A stretch of 64,000 bases of DNA, taken from contig OZ038322.1 in NCBI GenBank assembly GCA_964035795.1, positions 9,251,868 to 9,315,867 of the forward strand, given 5' to 3'. This document shows, one piece after another, positions 1 through 12,354 of this stretch (the stretch's first letter is position 1; each line of letters starts with the position of its first letter). The notes under the pieces are model-generated. The model had not been told where the DNA came from, did no database searches, and saw only the letters and a program-made list of their open reading frames with translations. Source of the DNA: Pterobdella sp. o SKG-2022. Taxonomy: Eukaryota > Annelida > Clitellata > Hirudinida > Piscicolidae. The translations under genes and the position numbers were made by a program.

Positions 1-941
1 ATTTGGACAACGGCTTTGAGAAAATTTGCCTTAAAGGTGAACCTCGACAAAAAAAGCGATGACTTTCAACTTTGATGATCAAATCATATTGCTCTCAACC
101 AACAAACAAGGTAAATGGTCATGTGCAGTATGTGGACGTAACACAGGTTCTAATTCGGTGAAATGTATTATGTGCAAACATTGTCCCGAGAGAGGCAGAC
201 CTACACGTGGTCGAAATGTGTCTTCAAGGAGGACCAAGTCTGCCTCAACACCCCTCGTCTTCTCTCTTTCTCAACAAGAAGAGGACCTCAAATCAGGTCA
301 TCTTTTTTATGGCCTGCCCCCACCAAGACCCAGACTGCTAAAAGAGGGCTCAGTCGCTTCTTGCAGGAGATGTGGAAAGCAACCCTGGACCCATGTGGTA
401 CTGTGCTATATGTACACATAAAATCACCTCATATCAAACTTCCATCCAATGCAATCCTACCACCCCTCACGGAATTCACCTCAAATGCTCACACATCAAA
501 CTCAAATCGTACTCACCCTCATTCGTATGTTACACACATTAAATCCCCACTTTGAAAACTCCTTCTCACACGCACAATTCAGCACAAAAAAACCCCCACA
601 CACATCAACAAACCAAACTAACCACCCAAGACCAACCAACTTCTCCACACACACATCCCATAAAAACACCAAACAACATCAACATAATACAGCTCAACAT
701 CAACTCAATCACCAAAAAAACAACTGAACTCACCCACTTATTGCACAAACAAAAATACACATCATCACACTACAAGAATCCAACCTCAACAACAAACACA
801 AAACCCCACACATCCCTAACTTATCAGCCATTAGACTAGACAGACCCTCATCCCAAAAAAATGGAAGTCTTTTAACCTACATCAACAACAACATAACCTA
901 CTCACAAATCCCCATTCCCACAAACCTGATCACCAACAACA

Positions 942-1229
942 CTCCAACAGGAGTGTCAAAGAGGTTCTTAACCACGTCAACTTCCAACCCCAAAGCATTT
1001 CGAGAATCCATCCATCATTTTTCACTGCTCATCAAAAGTCACAAACAACTCGAAGCTACAAGTTTCTTTCGGGACTCATTCCAAAGAGTGTCGGAAAAGT
1101 CTTTGGAAGTTGGCGCTCAACAACAACAACAAATCACCAACAACAAGCTGACGTAATTAAGTTTTGCAAGGAGTGTCGGAAGAGTCTTTGGAAGTTGACG
1201 TTCAACAACAACAACAATCACCAACAACA
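942..1229. mobile_element. Insertion inside LINE A with internal duplication
   Basis: The LINE reading breaks at about 941 (after the residues NLITNN) and resumes at about 1,230 (IELLIIKIHL). The 13-base word ATCACCAACAACA occurs at 929-941 and again at 1,217-1,229, as expected for a target-site duplication. A third copy lies inside at 1,133-1,145. Within the insert, about 62 bases at 1,083-1,145 recur with few changes at 1,168-1,229 (both carry GTCGGAA-AGTCTTTGGAAGTT). I do not recognise the inserted sequence. It could instead be a local duplication arising by slippage in the CAACAA-rich stretch. Confidence 0.5.
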
Positions 1230-2037
1230 TTGAACTTCTCATTATAAAAATACATCTCAAACACACCAATCTACACATTTCAAACGTCTATATCCCACCC
1301 AACACCAACAACATAGACAACTCAATCACCAACCTCTTCATCCACCTCACAAGCCTTCCCAATTCCATGATCACGGGTGACTTTAATGCTCCCTCACAAT
1401 CATGGCACTCTCCCTTTACGAACCACAGAGACCTATTCATAACTTCACTCATTCTCAATTAAAACCACATCATTCTCAACCAAAACACTCCCACCCGACT
1501 ACCAATTAACCCAAATCAACAACAAACCTCTCCTGACATCACTACAGCAGACACCACAATATCAGCCAACCTAACTTGGCAAACATTTAGTGCCCTGAAC
1601 TCCGACCATCGTCCCATCCTCATCACATTCAAAAACAAATACAAAATACTCAAAACTAAACCCTTCAAAACTCTTACCAACTACAGGAAAGCCAACTGGC
1701 TTCAATACACCAAGGACATAGAGCACACACTCAAAAACACCCCTCTCCACGAAGACCCCCACACAGTTAACCACCTCATTACAAACTCTAAACTCGCATC
1801 AGACCGCAAAAACATTCCCAAAGAAACAATAAAACCCACCCATACCCCACTCTCCGAAACCATCACCACACTCATACCTAAACGAAACCACACCAGAGCC
1901 CTTAATAACAAAGATCCCTCACTACCCACCCTCAGCCAACACATCACTCGCTTCATCCAACAACACATAAAACAAAAATGTGACGAGCATCTGAATGCCG
2001 ACTGGGATCACAAGAAAAAATCCCACATCCTATGGTC

Positions 2038-2888
2038 AAATCAAATCAAATCAATGACGAGTATGATTATAGTGGCATCAACTTCAGGAGTTTCTAGACC
2101 ACTGAGTATTATAAATTTTGAATGCAATTTAATGTAATGTAAGTTTTCTTAGATATGACAATCTAAAAAAAAACTATGCAAGTATAACTAAATAAACAAA
2201 ACAGTTAACTAAGATTATATGAAAAAAAAGGTCTGTTAATTGAAACAAAAGCAACCATTATAATACTTATATAAATGAAATTTAGAAAACTGAGTTGATT
2301 TTATGAATGTATAAAAATAATTAAATCTGTGATAATAAACAAAAAAATATATATAGATAAAACTTCAAATAAATTATTTTGAGCAATAAAATGTTAATTT
2401 TAGAAAAAATTTGAAAACTTCATTTTCTTCATCTTTTTTCTACAATGGGACTTCCACATCATCACATTTAAAACCAGAAATTGCTTATCTTTTCCTTATT
2501 GTTACATTCTTTGATATTAATTAAATGATAATATTTTTTTTTCTTTCATATAATTTTCACCCAAGTAATGCCAGCCTTTATTACCTCCAAAGAACCATGA
2601 AGTGTTTATCTTTGTAATTTTTGTTGCATAAGATGAAATTGTTGATGTTCACAATTTATCTTCTTTCTATGGAAAGCAAAAAATCCGAAGTCATCCCAAA
2701 AGTAGTTCTTGTATGTTATTGGACTAAGTTATCGAAGTTTAAAATAAAATTGCTAAATTATTTTAAACAATAATATTTTGATATTTTGAACTGAATTATG
2801 TAGTTTATAAGTATAAAAATCGACTATTCGAGCCGCCATTATAACTTCGACAGGCCATCTTCGATTGCGCCAAAATCTTGTTTACGTT
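2038..2888 (-). mobile_element. Nested 851-bp insertion with 7-bp target duplication
   Basis: The LINE A frame reads ...SHILWS up to 2,037 and continues STEKALNSKKNP from 2,894, exactly in frame once 2,038-2,888 is left out. The word TATGGTC stands at 2,031-2,037 and again at 2,889-2,895, a 7-bp target-site duplication. The insert is AT-rich and lacks the A/C bias of its host. Its left edge is a short AAATC/CAAAT tandem repeat. Its right edge holds a more GC-rich block (gccgccat...ggccatcttcgattgcgcc). Read on the minus strand this looks like a 5' end followed by a body and a (TTTGA)-like 3' tail, which suggests a retroposon in minus orientation. No terminal inverted repeats and no convincing reading frame were seen. 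Confidence 0.7.
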
Positions 2889-4224
2889 TATGGTCTACAG
2901 AAAAGGCCCTCAACTCTAAAAAAAACCCACTAGTCCCACTAACACAACCATCACCCACAACAACAAAACAGCCCACACAGACACACAAAAAGCCAACACA
3001 CTAAACAAATACTTCAGATCAACCACAAAACACTTCTCCAACCCCACTTACAGAATAATAAACAAACTCACCAAATCACTCACATCAACTCCAATAATAA
3101 TCACAGAAACATAAACAACTCGTGCAATAAAACAATCTAAAAACAACACTTCCACAAAACCTGATAATATAAACATCAAACACTTAACCAATCTCTTCAA
3201 AATCACAATCAACACAAACAGCATACCTCAAATATGGAAAACTTCCAAAATCATTCCTATCGCCAAGCCCAACAAAGACCCTTTACTCCCCTCCTCATAC
3301 CGACCAATAGCCTTACTTTTTCCCATAGCAAAAACTTTAGAAAAAATCCTCTTTATACACATCGCCACTAATATGACTCTCCCAACACATCAAAACGGCT
3401 TCAGAACTGCACACTGCACTACCACAGCTCTACACCAAATCAACAAAACCCTACTCACAGGCTTCAACAAAAAAAACCCCTTCATAGCACAATCCTCACC
3501 GCTCTCAACATGACCAAAGCATTCGACATGGTCAACATCCATCAACTTATCCACAAAACACATAATACCCACATTCCTACAACAATAGTTAAATTCTTAG
3601 CCAATTATATAAAAGGCCGTCGACAATACACCTCATACAACAATCAAACATCCAAACACACAAACATCAAAGCAAGGGTTCCCCAAGGGGGAACCTATCA
3701 CTCACTCTATTCAACATATACCTCTCAGACATACCACTACCCAAAATCAGCTCACTCAACCTCATCACCTACGCAGACGACATCACCATTACATCATCAC
3801 ACTCCAACATCAACACAGCCATCCAGAATCTTTCCCCATATCTTAACGAGATACATACATGGGCTCATAATAACAACCTAAAAATCAACCCTACCAAAAC
3901 CACGTCAACAATCATGGCCCCCGATCTTTCAGAATACAACAAACCACTGAACATCCACATCAACAACACTCCCATCCCACCACCTCCAACCTTACCACCT
4001 TTGGCTTAAATTTTGACCCAAACTAAAATTCTCCACCCACACAGACAACGCCATCACAAAAGCAAAAATCGCTCAATCTCTTAAAACTCCTCACATCAAC
4101 ACACTGGAGAAGAAGCAATAAAACACTCATCACCACATACAAAGCATTACTTCTTCCCACCATCGAATACGCTAACACCATCTGGTCACCCATCATCTCA
4201 TCCACATCCCTCAACAAACTCCAA

Positions 4225-4871
4225 AAAATGCTCAATCAGAAACAGATATACAGAGGTTATATAGACAGAAGAAAAAAGAGTATTTGAATTCAAAACTTAT
4301 CAATCCCAAAAGCAAATCATCAAACACTTGGAAGCTCATTACTAAAATTTCAGAAAGAGGAAAAAAATTTGCTGCTTATATCAATGCTCAAAAGTATCAT
4401 TCTTGTTTTCTAGAGAAAATTGAAATAGCAAAGATTTCTTTCCGATCATCTGAAGCGCCAGAATTTCCAAAATGCAACAAAAATTTAAGTTTGAATGCCT
4501 TCGATGGAGTTACATTAGATGAATTACTCTATGCCCTCCAGAAACTTCCAAATAAACAGTGTGAACACGACCCAATTCCAACCTGGCTTCTAAAAAAAAT
4601 AGCTACTATAGTTGCTCCACTTATATTGAGTATCTTCAATCTATCTTTTGCCACTGGAAGGATTCTATGTCAATTCAAACATGCTTACGTCCCACCGCTT
4701 TTGAAGAAATCAGATCTGGACCAAGAGACTCTTTCCTCATATCGACCAATTTCAAACTTGAGCGTCCTTTCAAAACTTTTTGAACCAATTGTCTTTTCAA
4801 GAATTGTCACTCACCTAAGCCACAATATGATGAACGCAATTGAATCTTCTGATTCAAAAAGTTTCATGTAG
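4225..4871 (+). mobile_element. CR1/L2-type LINE fragment, partial reverse transcriptase
   Basis: The frame is open from about 4,225 to a stop at 4,869-4,871. It shows the spacer and N-terminal RT of a CR1/L2-like element: TWKLITKISERGK, then HDPIPTWLLKK, IFNLSFATG, HAYVPPLLKKSDLD and SSYRPISNLSVLSKLFE. The fragment stops before the VPQG and YADD motifs, so the catalytic half is missing. It abuts LINE A at about 4,225-4,232 without spacing, so either it inserted there or the two were joined by a deletion. The reading frame itself is intact for more than 190 codons, so it is younger than LINE A. Confidence 0.85.
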
Positions 4872-5085
4872 ATATACACTACAAAAAAGCAAGGGTAGTT
4901 TTTTCTAAGAGAAGAGTGAGTTACCATTCATAATTTTTTCTAAATTAAAATTTAATCTATAACTTGATATAACAATTAACTCAAAGAGGCTTTGACACAA
5001 ACCCCTAGGTTTTTCAACGCTTGAAAAATGATAAATTGATAGAAAAAAACTTGGTTCATTTTATTCATTTGACACATTTGGATTT

Positions 5086-5303
5086 GGAAGGAAGGAAGGA
5101 AGGAAGGAAGGAAGGAAGGAAGGAAGGAAGGAAGGAAGGAAGGAAGGAAGGAAGGAAGGAAGGAAGGAAGGAAGGAAGGAAGGAAGGAAGGAAGGAAGGA
5201 AGGAAGGAAGGAAGGAAGGAAGGAAGGAAGGAAGGAAGGAAGGAAGGAAGGAAGGAAGGAAGGAAGGAAGGAAGGAAGGAAGGAAGGAAGGAAGGAAGGA
5301 AGG
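5086..5303. repeat. (GGAA)n tetranucleotide microsatellite
   Basis: About 54 uninterrupted copies of GGAA span 218 bp with no imperfect unit seen. Apparent reading frames across it (PSFL or GRKE repeats) come from the repeat and are not genes. Confidence 0.98.
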
Positions 5304-7448
5304 TGTGGGGAGGTGGAAGGAATTGAAAGGTGTCGTGGTGAAAAGGCGTTTGCCTTCAAAAGGAAGACGGGTCCGGCTGTTTGTTGGTCGTTGGTGCATT
5401 GGGGGCTCGTTTTGGAACTTTTGCAGACTTGTTGAGATATTCGGTTATTTATGAAATTTTTCTTTTACAACCAATTTTGATTGTTCATTTAATCATTTAG
5501 TTTCCAGGGTTTGTTCAGGAAGGTTGCCATCTTGCACTTTCGCATGAATGTAAACATTTTCATTTCAGTTTGCAGCTTTTATGTTGGGGATGGCAGAGTT
5601 TGAGATAATCGTTTGAAATGCTTGCAGAAGGTCTTGAAGACTCCGTTTCAAGAGTATTATTCTATTTTTTAAAGTTAAGTATTTAATTTTTAAACGTTTG
5701 ATGTAGTGATAATACAAGGAAAAGAATTAGAAAAAGAGCAAAAAAAGGAGAAAAAAAAGACTAGCTTGACCAATCATTTCATTTAATCTGGACATGCTCA
5801 AATCAAAAGGAGACAAAAGAAGAACTTAGAAAGAGGAAGCACTTTAAAGAACAAGGAAGTTTGGAGGAGCTCTCAGTTTATCACTACACAAATGTTTATA
5901 ATTAAATACATACATTTTTTAATAATCTTTTTTATAATTGCATATTGGATTTTTCCAAAACTTCGATACGTAAAAGTTTTGAAAATACGTGTCTCCAAAA
6001 CTATTTTTCCTGCAAACTGCATTTAAACAATTATCTCTGCTACCCTTAACATAAATTTGAAATGAAAATGCTTACATTCAGCTTGAAAGTGTTAGACAAC
6101 AACCTGTCTAGAATAAACTCAATGATTAATAGAACAATTGATATGTTTGTGATCGAGATTTTTTATAATTACTGAAAATCGAAACGAGTTGAATTTAGTT
6201 CTGAAAGTTGAGTCTTCGAACACCAGACCGACTCCGGGCCCAGTCTTCCAAAAAGTGAACTTCCCCCCCTCCCCTTCACAATCGGCCTTTTGAAGAAAGA
6301 ATCAAACCTCTAAGTGGATGTGGTGCACAAAAAAAGCATTCCAACTATGGGTTGTTGGTCTTCACCCATGAATCATGTGGCTGGGAGCTTAATGTTTTCA
6401 CCGAATGTTTATACACCAATCTGAATTTGACTCAAAAATTAAAAATTTTATTTCATTGAATTTATTGTGTTTGATTTATATTCAAATTTATTTTGTTTCA
6501 TGAAAACTCATGATTCTTATTTTTGTTGGTTTGTATGAAATAAAGCCATCCAAAAGTTTGATTTTTGAGAATTTAATTTTGAACTTGGCACCAAACTGAT
6601 GCGAATTGCTTGAGAATGGAAGTATTGATGAACACAGGAAAATATGCAAATTGTGTGATGAGCATTTGAATAGAAGATCCTACAAGCGTAAAACTCGAAA
6701 CTGATATAGTTTGCTACAAGACGAATTATCAATCTCAGTTGCAATGGAGGTGAATTGGTGAAGTCTGTTGAGATGCATAAAGACAATCAGTTTGTGAAGA
6801 AGCACTCTTGAACGCTACGTGTATAGGGCAACATAAACATTCTAGATTATGCCAAAAATAAAGATATGATTAAATTCATTTAAATAAAACATTCTAATTT
6901 AGCGTATATAATGTATAGTATGAAGTTGTAGCGATTTCAGATTCAATCCGAATTGTAAATTCCTGGTCACAAAAAGTCTCTGTCCAGCTAATGCTAGGAT
7001 AGGAACGTACGTAACGTATGATGATGAAAAGTTTGTGAGAAATTACTAGTGGGAAGTTGATATATATTGATTGTTAAATATTCGACTAACAAGAATAAAG
7101 CAGATTAAACAACGAAATTCCAAAAAATTGAAATCAAGGTGATAAATTTAGATGTAGTTTATGTACAAAATAAATGTAAAGATTCTTTGCTGAGATAGAT
7201 TAAATTTCTTCTGAAGCTTCCAGTTGTAGCCGAAGTTTTGCGTGGATTGAAAAAATCAAACTGTATCAGACTTGTAATTCAACAAGATGGGTGTCTGCTG
7301 TCTTAATTTCAGCATTGGAAAAAAGTTAATCATTCGAGGAGCTGAGTTGAGTGAGTGTTCTTTTTGGCTTCCCTTTGAAGGAGTCTTTCACTGTGACATA
7401 TTTTGCTGAATATTCACACAAAAGATAAAACTTTTCGAACTAGTTGAT
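5304..7448. other. Spacer, no gene seen
   Basis: AT-rich spacer downstream of RAD51B. No supported exon was found. A short GC-rich stretch at 6,219-6,270 contains TCCGGGCCCAGTC, which recurs inverted near 47,630 (see findings). Confidence 0.6.
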
Positions 7449-10400
7449 TCATATTTCTATTCCTGTCTTAGTCTTAACTGAAGTTCCATTGTTGTTTAGG
7501 TCCTCATATATGGGCGAACCTATGAAGAAATAAAAGCAAATGAAGGATGAACATCAAATATATAAATGAGGTACCTTGCAAATGTATTCCTGACACCTCA
7601 GTTGTGTACATAAACTTGACAACAGGAGATTGAGGAAACTTCACTAAACACATCTGAATTGGTAGAAATAAACCATCTTAAATGAATAAAAACTCAAATG
7701 AAAAAATTGAACATGTCAGAAAATAATTTATATAAATTCATATGAACAATCTGAACCTCTTTCAGACCAGTTACGTTGGCATATTGGACAAGAATTTTGC
7801 AGGTGATAAAATGACTCCATTGAAGACCTAAAGCTACTGTCAACTTAGTGTCTTCATGGCTCTCAGCTGAAGTTTTTTTTAATATAGCTTTTATAAAATA
7901 TTGAAAGAAAATTACAAGAACATTGAATGATTTTTTGACAAAATTAATTTCAAACTTATATAATGAAATTTTACAAATACAAAGTTAATTCAACAAAATT
8001 TTGTAACATGTAGCTATCCATTGATTTGAAAAAAACTATTTAGGAAATAGTAGATGTCAAACAATAAAAATATATTCATCAAAGATTTCTAAGATAGAAG
8101 TATAATTACTTATTTCCTCAGTGAGTTCTTTATTGAAATTTTTCATCATCACATCAAAGTCACCAAAAAATGTCACGTTTTTCCTCAAGTTTTGCCCATT
8201 TCCATACAGTGGATATTTGTTATTGCTTTTTGTTTTAGTATCTTTAACAAGATGAAATGGCTTCTCAGTTGTACCTTTAGAGAATTCTTTATGATCATTA
8301 AATTGAGTAGTAATCTGATTTGTGACTACAACCTGTACAATTTTACACAAATTTTATGAGTTAATAAAAAATTCTATAAAAAACACGCACACTTAAAAAT
8401 AACAAAACAATGTTATGATCAATATAAATAAGATTTATCTCAAATTTTACTATAAATACATTATGAAAATAGCGTTTAATTTGAACCCCTAAAGCTTAAA
8501 AAAAATCAAATTGAGCTCAGTTATGTATTGATATTTAACATTTCTTTTATAAGAATTTTCAAGATTATTTAACATTTGCTTATAGGAAATACCGATAAAT
8601 TTAAATACATTTGATATTAGCGAATTTTTATTGAAAAAAAATTGCTAAAATAACTAGTTTTAGATGAAAATATTTGTAAGTTTTTACATGAGTTCTTAAT
8701 AGTTAAAAAACTATATTAAACAAAAAAAAAATAATATAAATAAACTCAACACAAACTTAACAGTTGAAATACTAACTGAAAGATTGTAATTATCGGCAAG
8801 AACTTTGAAGATAGAAATCATTTTGGTTAGGAGTCTGTTTCTCTCGAAGATGTTGTTTTTTATTTGGCAGTTAAACTCCCTCTTGAACAATGCTGCTACG
8901 CTGTCTAGCACCAACAAGCCTGCTTTTCTTTCAATTATCACCTCTTCTAGTTTTTCCAATCTATTTATAAAAATATATTAAACGTGTAAAAATAATTTTA
9001 GTTTATAATAGAAAAAAAGACTATTTTAACTTTGAAATATTTGAAAATGACTTTGAAGCAAGTATTTTATTACAAAACTTTTTGTAGTAAATTTGACCAC
9101 TCTCAGAATAGTGAGTGGAAACCAGATTTTAAATCATAGCTCATATTCATAACATTTAAATAATTATATTCATCTAGATAAACTTAAAAAGATTTATTTA
9201 ACATTGATCAATGTAATTAACATCAGAATGCTAACTTCTCCATTAATTCCTGCAGACTGGTTTCAGTGATAATGATGATTCTTTTACTGAAGGACTCAAT
9301 CATTTTTACATTAATTATTTCAGGATACCTAGCCATGGCCATCTCCATCACCCTTGTCAAAAAAACCATTGAAATATCTACTTTTAACTCAGAAATGTAT
9401 CTGGGTTTTCAAAAAATAATCAATATTATATGAAAGACATACCTATCAATGTCAAAAGCTCCTTCAGTATCTATATAAATGACAGATCTGCCTTTTGAAC
9501 ACCAATAGTTTCCAGTCATACTTGCTTCACTGCTACACAAACTTGTATCTTCTATCAACTGATTGACGGTCATGAGAAAGCAAAACTGGGTTTTGCCACA
9601 TCCGGGGGGACCTCCTACCTGTGTTATTGAGACTATTATAGCGTAATTTACAAAATGAGTCATTTATTTGCCACAAATTCTATTAGAGTGCCAGTCTGAG
9701 CTAACATCCAACTTGAAAGTATTAAATTCAAGATTCCCGCACTTTTTCAGTTCGTTGTTGTTGACAAAAAAGGATCATTCACCAAGCCCAAATGATAAAA
9801 ATACCAGAATATCAGTTTTTTAATACTTATTTCTCAAGTCTACTGTTATTCAAGTTACAACAGAAAAGCAGCTTTATTTGCAAGCATTGAGTTTGGTGCA
9901 GTTCAATGTCATGCCCAAGACATTAAAAAATGAACATAAACAGTTATGTTTTTTCTATCTACTGCCATATCTTTTTTTTATGAATTTGTATTTATAATTG
10001 CTTTTCCAAATAGAACAAGATTAAATTATATGATAATTTGTAGTTGGTCATTCATCCTAATCTAATGGCTTAACCCATGTTAACATGAAAATAAATGTAA
10101 AAAGATTATAATAATAATAATTTATTAAATCTTTTTGTTTTCATAAAATAATGAAGTGATAAGAACCTCTGTTATTGCACCCCTGATTAAGCCACCATGA
10201 GTGATCTCATCAAATTGAAGAAGGTTTGTGCTAAGATGCTTACACCTCAAACTGTTATACATATTTAATACCTTTGAAATTAATTAAAGATCAATAGTTA
10301 TAATGTTTTTTGAGAATGATTTATTTAATGAGGTGAATGATAATTTACTGTAGATGGTTTTGGAGCAACAGCTTGGCTTACATCCATTAAAATTTGTTTG

Positions 10401-10704
10401 GCTGTTTGAAGACTTGTTTTAAGAAGATACATCAATTCAATGGGAGAGTACATTAGAACACCCTGCGCGTTTAAGAAAATAGTTATTGATATCTTAAAAT
10501 GTATTTAACGAAATACTCAAAACTTAATTTTAAGCTTTGAATATTATCACATTTTTTAGTTGTATTTTTAAAATAGGAATAAATTATTTCAGTCTCGTTT
10601 TTCATTAAAAAATAAACACATACCCTGCATGTCAAAATCTTTTTACTTGATAAAGCTTTCAAAATGTTTTCATTAAAACCAAAACACTTGAGCTTTTTTG
10701 ACAT
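7449..10704 (-). CDS. RAD51B: RAD51B, RAD51 recombinase paralogue (10 exons)
   Basis: RAD51B is a RecA-fold ATPase of the BCDX2 complex that helps RAD51 load in homologous recombination repair in the nucleus. Exons in coding order: 10704-10624, 10462-10349, 10271-10167, 9618-9443, 9352-9236, 8960-8777, 8332-8110, 7866-7757, 7653-7575, 7519-7449. The sum is 1,260 bases, 419 residues, all junctions in frame. The start MSKKLKCFGFNENIL and ILTCR match the family's N-terminus; an ATG two codons upstream is also possible. Walker A is GPPGCGKT at about residues 103-110, with YIDTEGAF after it. Walker B is LLVLDS ending near residue 218. NQITT and the C-terminal WSHFITCKIL and FMYTTE also fit RAD51B rather than RAD51C, RAD51D or XRCC3. 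The stretch between NQITT and the next strand is about 40 residues longer than in the human protein. Only the last, 71-base exon lacks homology support. Confidence 0.93.
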
Positions 10705-11599
10705 CTTCAAAAAGGTCGAAAAAAAATTTGTGCGGCCTAATAAAAGTGTCCTTTACCTCCTATTTTATTTGATGAAGCAGAATCGAGACACAAGCGAAAA
10801 CATCACAAAAACATATCTGATTGGTTGACGAAAATCACTCAATAAATAAAGAATTCAATTTATTCGAGTAATGTTATTTATTAAATAATAATGATATAAA
10901 ATTTTTTGTTATTTTGAAAAAATGAGTTAATATTAAACGCTCAGAACGACGATTTATTTAAACATGACTCATCCAAGAGTGTTGTACTTGCGGTAATATA
11001 AGTTACGAATTAGAGCTTGCGGTGAGCGGAAAAGCTTGCATCATTTTTTTGAAAACGTTGTCAAAGCATTTTGTTTAAAATATATATTCATTGGTTATCT
11101 GATGATGATATAGAAGCTTCGTCAAAATAAAAATTCAAATATTGTCGTTTTTGATTCACAATATTTTTTTTGGTTCGGCCAATACAATCTTTCTTTATAT
11201 ACATATATATCAAATACTATAGTTAAAAAAAGCATACTTATTGTAATTATAGTTTTGTAAAACCTTAGAGAATGCTAATCATAACCTCTAATGTTTTTAA
11301 AAATAACTTGTCAAAATGAGACAATTTTTTGATACTTTTTTTATTTAACAAAAATTTGATGTTTTCATGTAGATGAAATGTTTGATTGTTGATATTCCAA
11401 GTGAGACCACAAACAGGCAAGTAAACTAGATCAAGATCTTAAATGTATATATAAGAGAGTATATTTTCATAAAAACTGAAGTTTGCAAAAATAAATATTT
11501 AAGTATTGTGCGCATAACTAAATTTCACAACGGTAGAAATATAAACATAATGATGACGCAACCTGTATGATATCATATTTTTTCCTATCTTCAAAACAT

Positions 11600-11870
11600 A
11601 CGCAGAAAGTGTTGTTCCATACAACAGTGAGCTATGGGTTTTAACATAAACCCAAGAAGATAGATGCTTTTAATCGAAGACAAATAATCAACATTCGTTG
11701 GCCCAAAACTATTTTGAACACAGATTTGTATAAAATAACGAAAATAGACACACCATAGAGTTTGACAATAAAACAAAGACACCTCAACTGGTTAGAACAT
11801 CTGACAAGATTCCCAGATGAAACTACTGCATGCAAGGCTCTAGAAGAAGCAGAAACCTGAGAAAAAAAAT
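11600..11870 (+). mobile_element. RTE-like LINE remnant, C-terminal region
   Basis: Broken frames give VPYNSELWVLT, then KIDAFNRRQI, IRWPKTI and HLNWLEHLTRFPDET-ACKALEEA. This is the order of motifs seen after the polymerase domain in many LINEs (LDAFHRRQLR...W..H..R.PDD). At least two stops lie within about 260 bases. It is a non-functional scrap, perhaps from the same family as the minus-strand piece near 13.2 kb. Confidence 0.7.
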
Positions 11871-12132
11871 GAGGAAGATCACTTTTTACGTGGTGAAAGA
11901 CACAAAACTAGACTCCGTGAAATAGATTAAATGTGTCAAGACAAAAAAATATGGAAAAAATTTGTTAAAAATGTTGTTTCATACTCTTGAGTTTGAAAGT
12001 TTTAAAAAATTTTGGTTTGCGAATGTCCCAGCATTGCTCGACATAATGTGAAAGACAAAGAATAAACTCTACCCTCCATCCTCATTTTGCAAAAAAGCTT
12101 CATGAAGTAAGAAGATTAAGTCAACTACTTAC

Positions 12133-12354
12133 AGTAATAGATATCACTTTTCCTTCTGTCGAAAAAAAATCTTCCCTAGATTTTGACAACAGCCTATTAA
12201 AAATTGACATTACTGAAACAGGGAAAAAGTCTGTAGCATCAGCCAAGAAGAAACACCACGTTTCTCCGAAATGAAAAAATGCTGCGAATAGTTTTTTTGA
12301 ATCATCTTGCGAAAGGAGAAATAGCTCGTGGGAGTATGACAATGGGAAAAAAAT
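12133..12354 (-). CDS. Probable exon of an unidentified gene
   Basis: This is a 74-codon open block, phase 0 at both ends. It is bounded by a TTATTCAG acceptor and an ATTACT|GTAAGT donor, a strong match to the splice consensus. The translation is protein-like: it begins IFFPLSYSHELFLLSQDDSK and contains HFGETWCFFLADATDFFPV, FNRLLSK and TEGKVISIT. I do not recognise the family. The pattern of hydrophobic strands with a late FN-LL loosely recalls longin/DENN-type folds, but this is not evidence enough. It may belong with the exons at 14.87-15.20 kb, about 2.5 kb upstream on the same strand. Confidence 0.5.

Larger units (their letters stand above)
1..4232 (+). mobile_element. Degenerate non-LTR (LINE) retrotransposon, family A
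   Basis: A decayed LINE reads left to right in drifting frames. Near 115-185 is a PHD-like zinc finger (W-C-x2-C...C-x2-C, start KWSCAVCGRNTG). A second lies near 390-520 (YCAIC...QTSIQCN...HLKCSHIK). The AP-type endonuclease runs about 680-2037 and shows IQLNIN, NVYIPP, ITGDFNAPS and SDHRPI. Reverse transcriptase resumes at about 2,896: SYRPIAL near 3,297, NGFRT near 3,394, FDMV near 3,524, the VPQGG box near 3,677 and the catalytic YADD at about 3,769-3,780. C-terminal RT sequence (ANTIWSPI) reaches about 4,225 and is cut by another LINE fragment. Stops and frameshifts are frequent, so it is dead. The coding strand is rich in A and C and poor in G, unlike everything around it. The family is not certain; the finger-endonuclease-RT order fits CR1/Jockey-like clades. 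Confidence 0.9.

Noticed and set aside
1571..1968. Minus-strand frames in the LINE
   Set aside because: Antisense to the endonuclease domain with its GDFNA and SDHRPI motifs on the plus strand.
4976..5399. Open frames of PSFL or GRKE repeats on both strands
   Set aside because: They are generated by the GGAA microsatellite, whose 4-base unit leaves every third frame open.
6517..6786. 89-codon minus-strand frame
   Set aside because: No domain, splice signal or compositional support; typical chance ORF.
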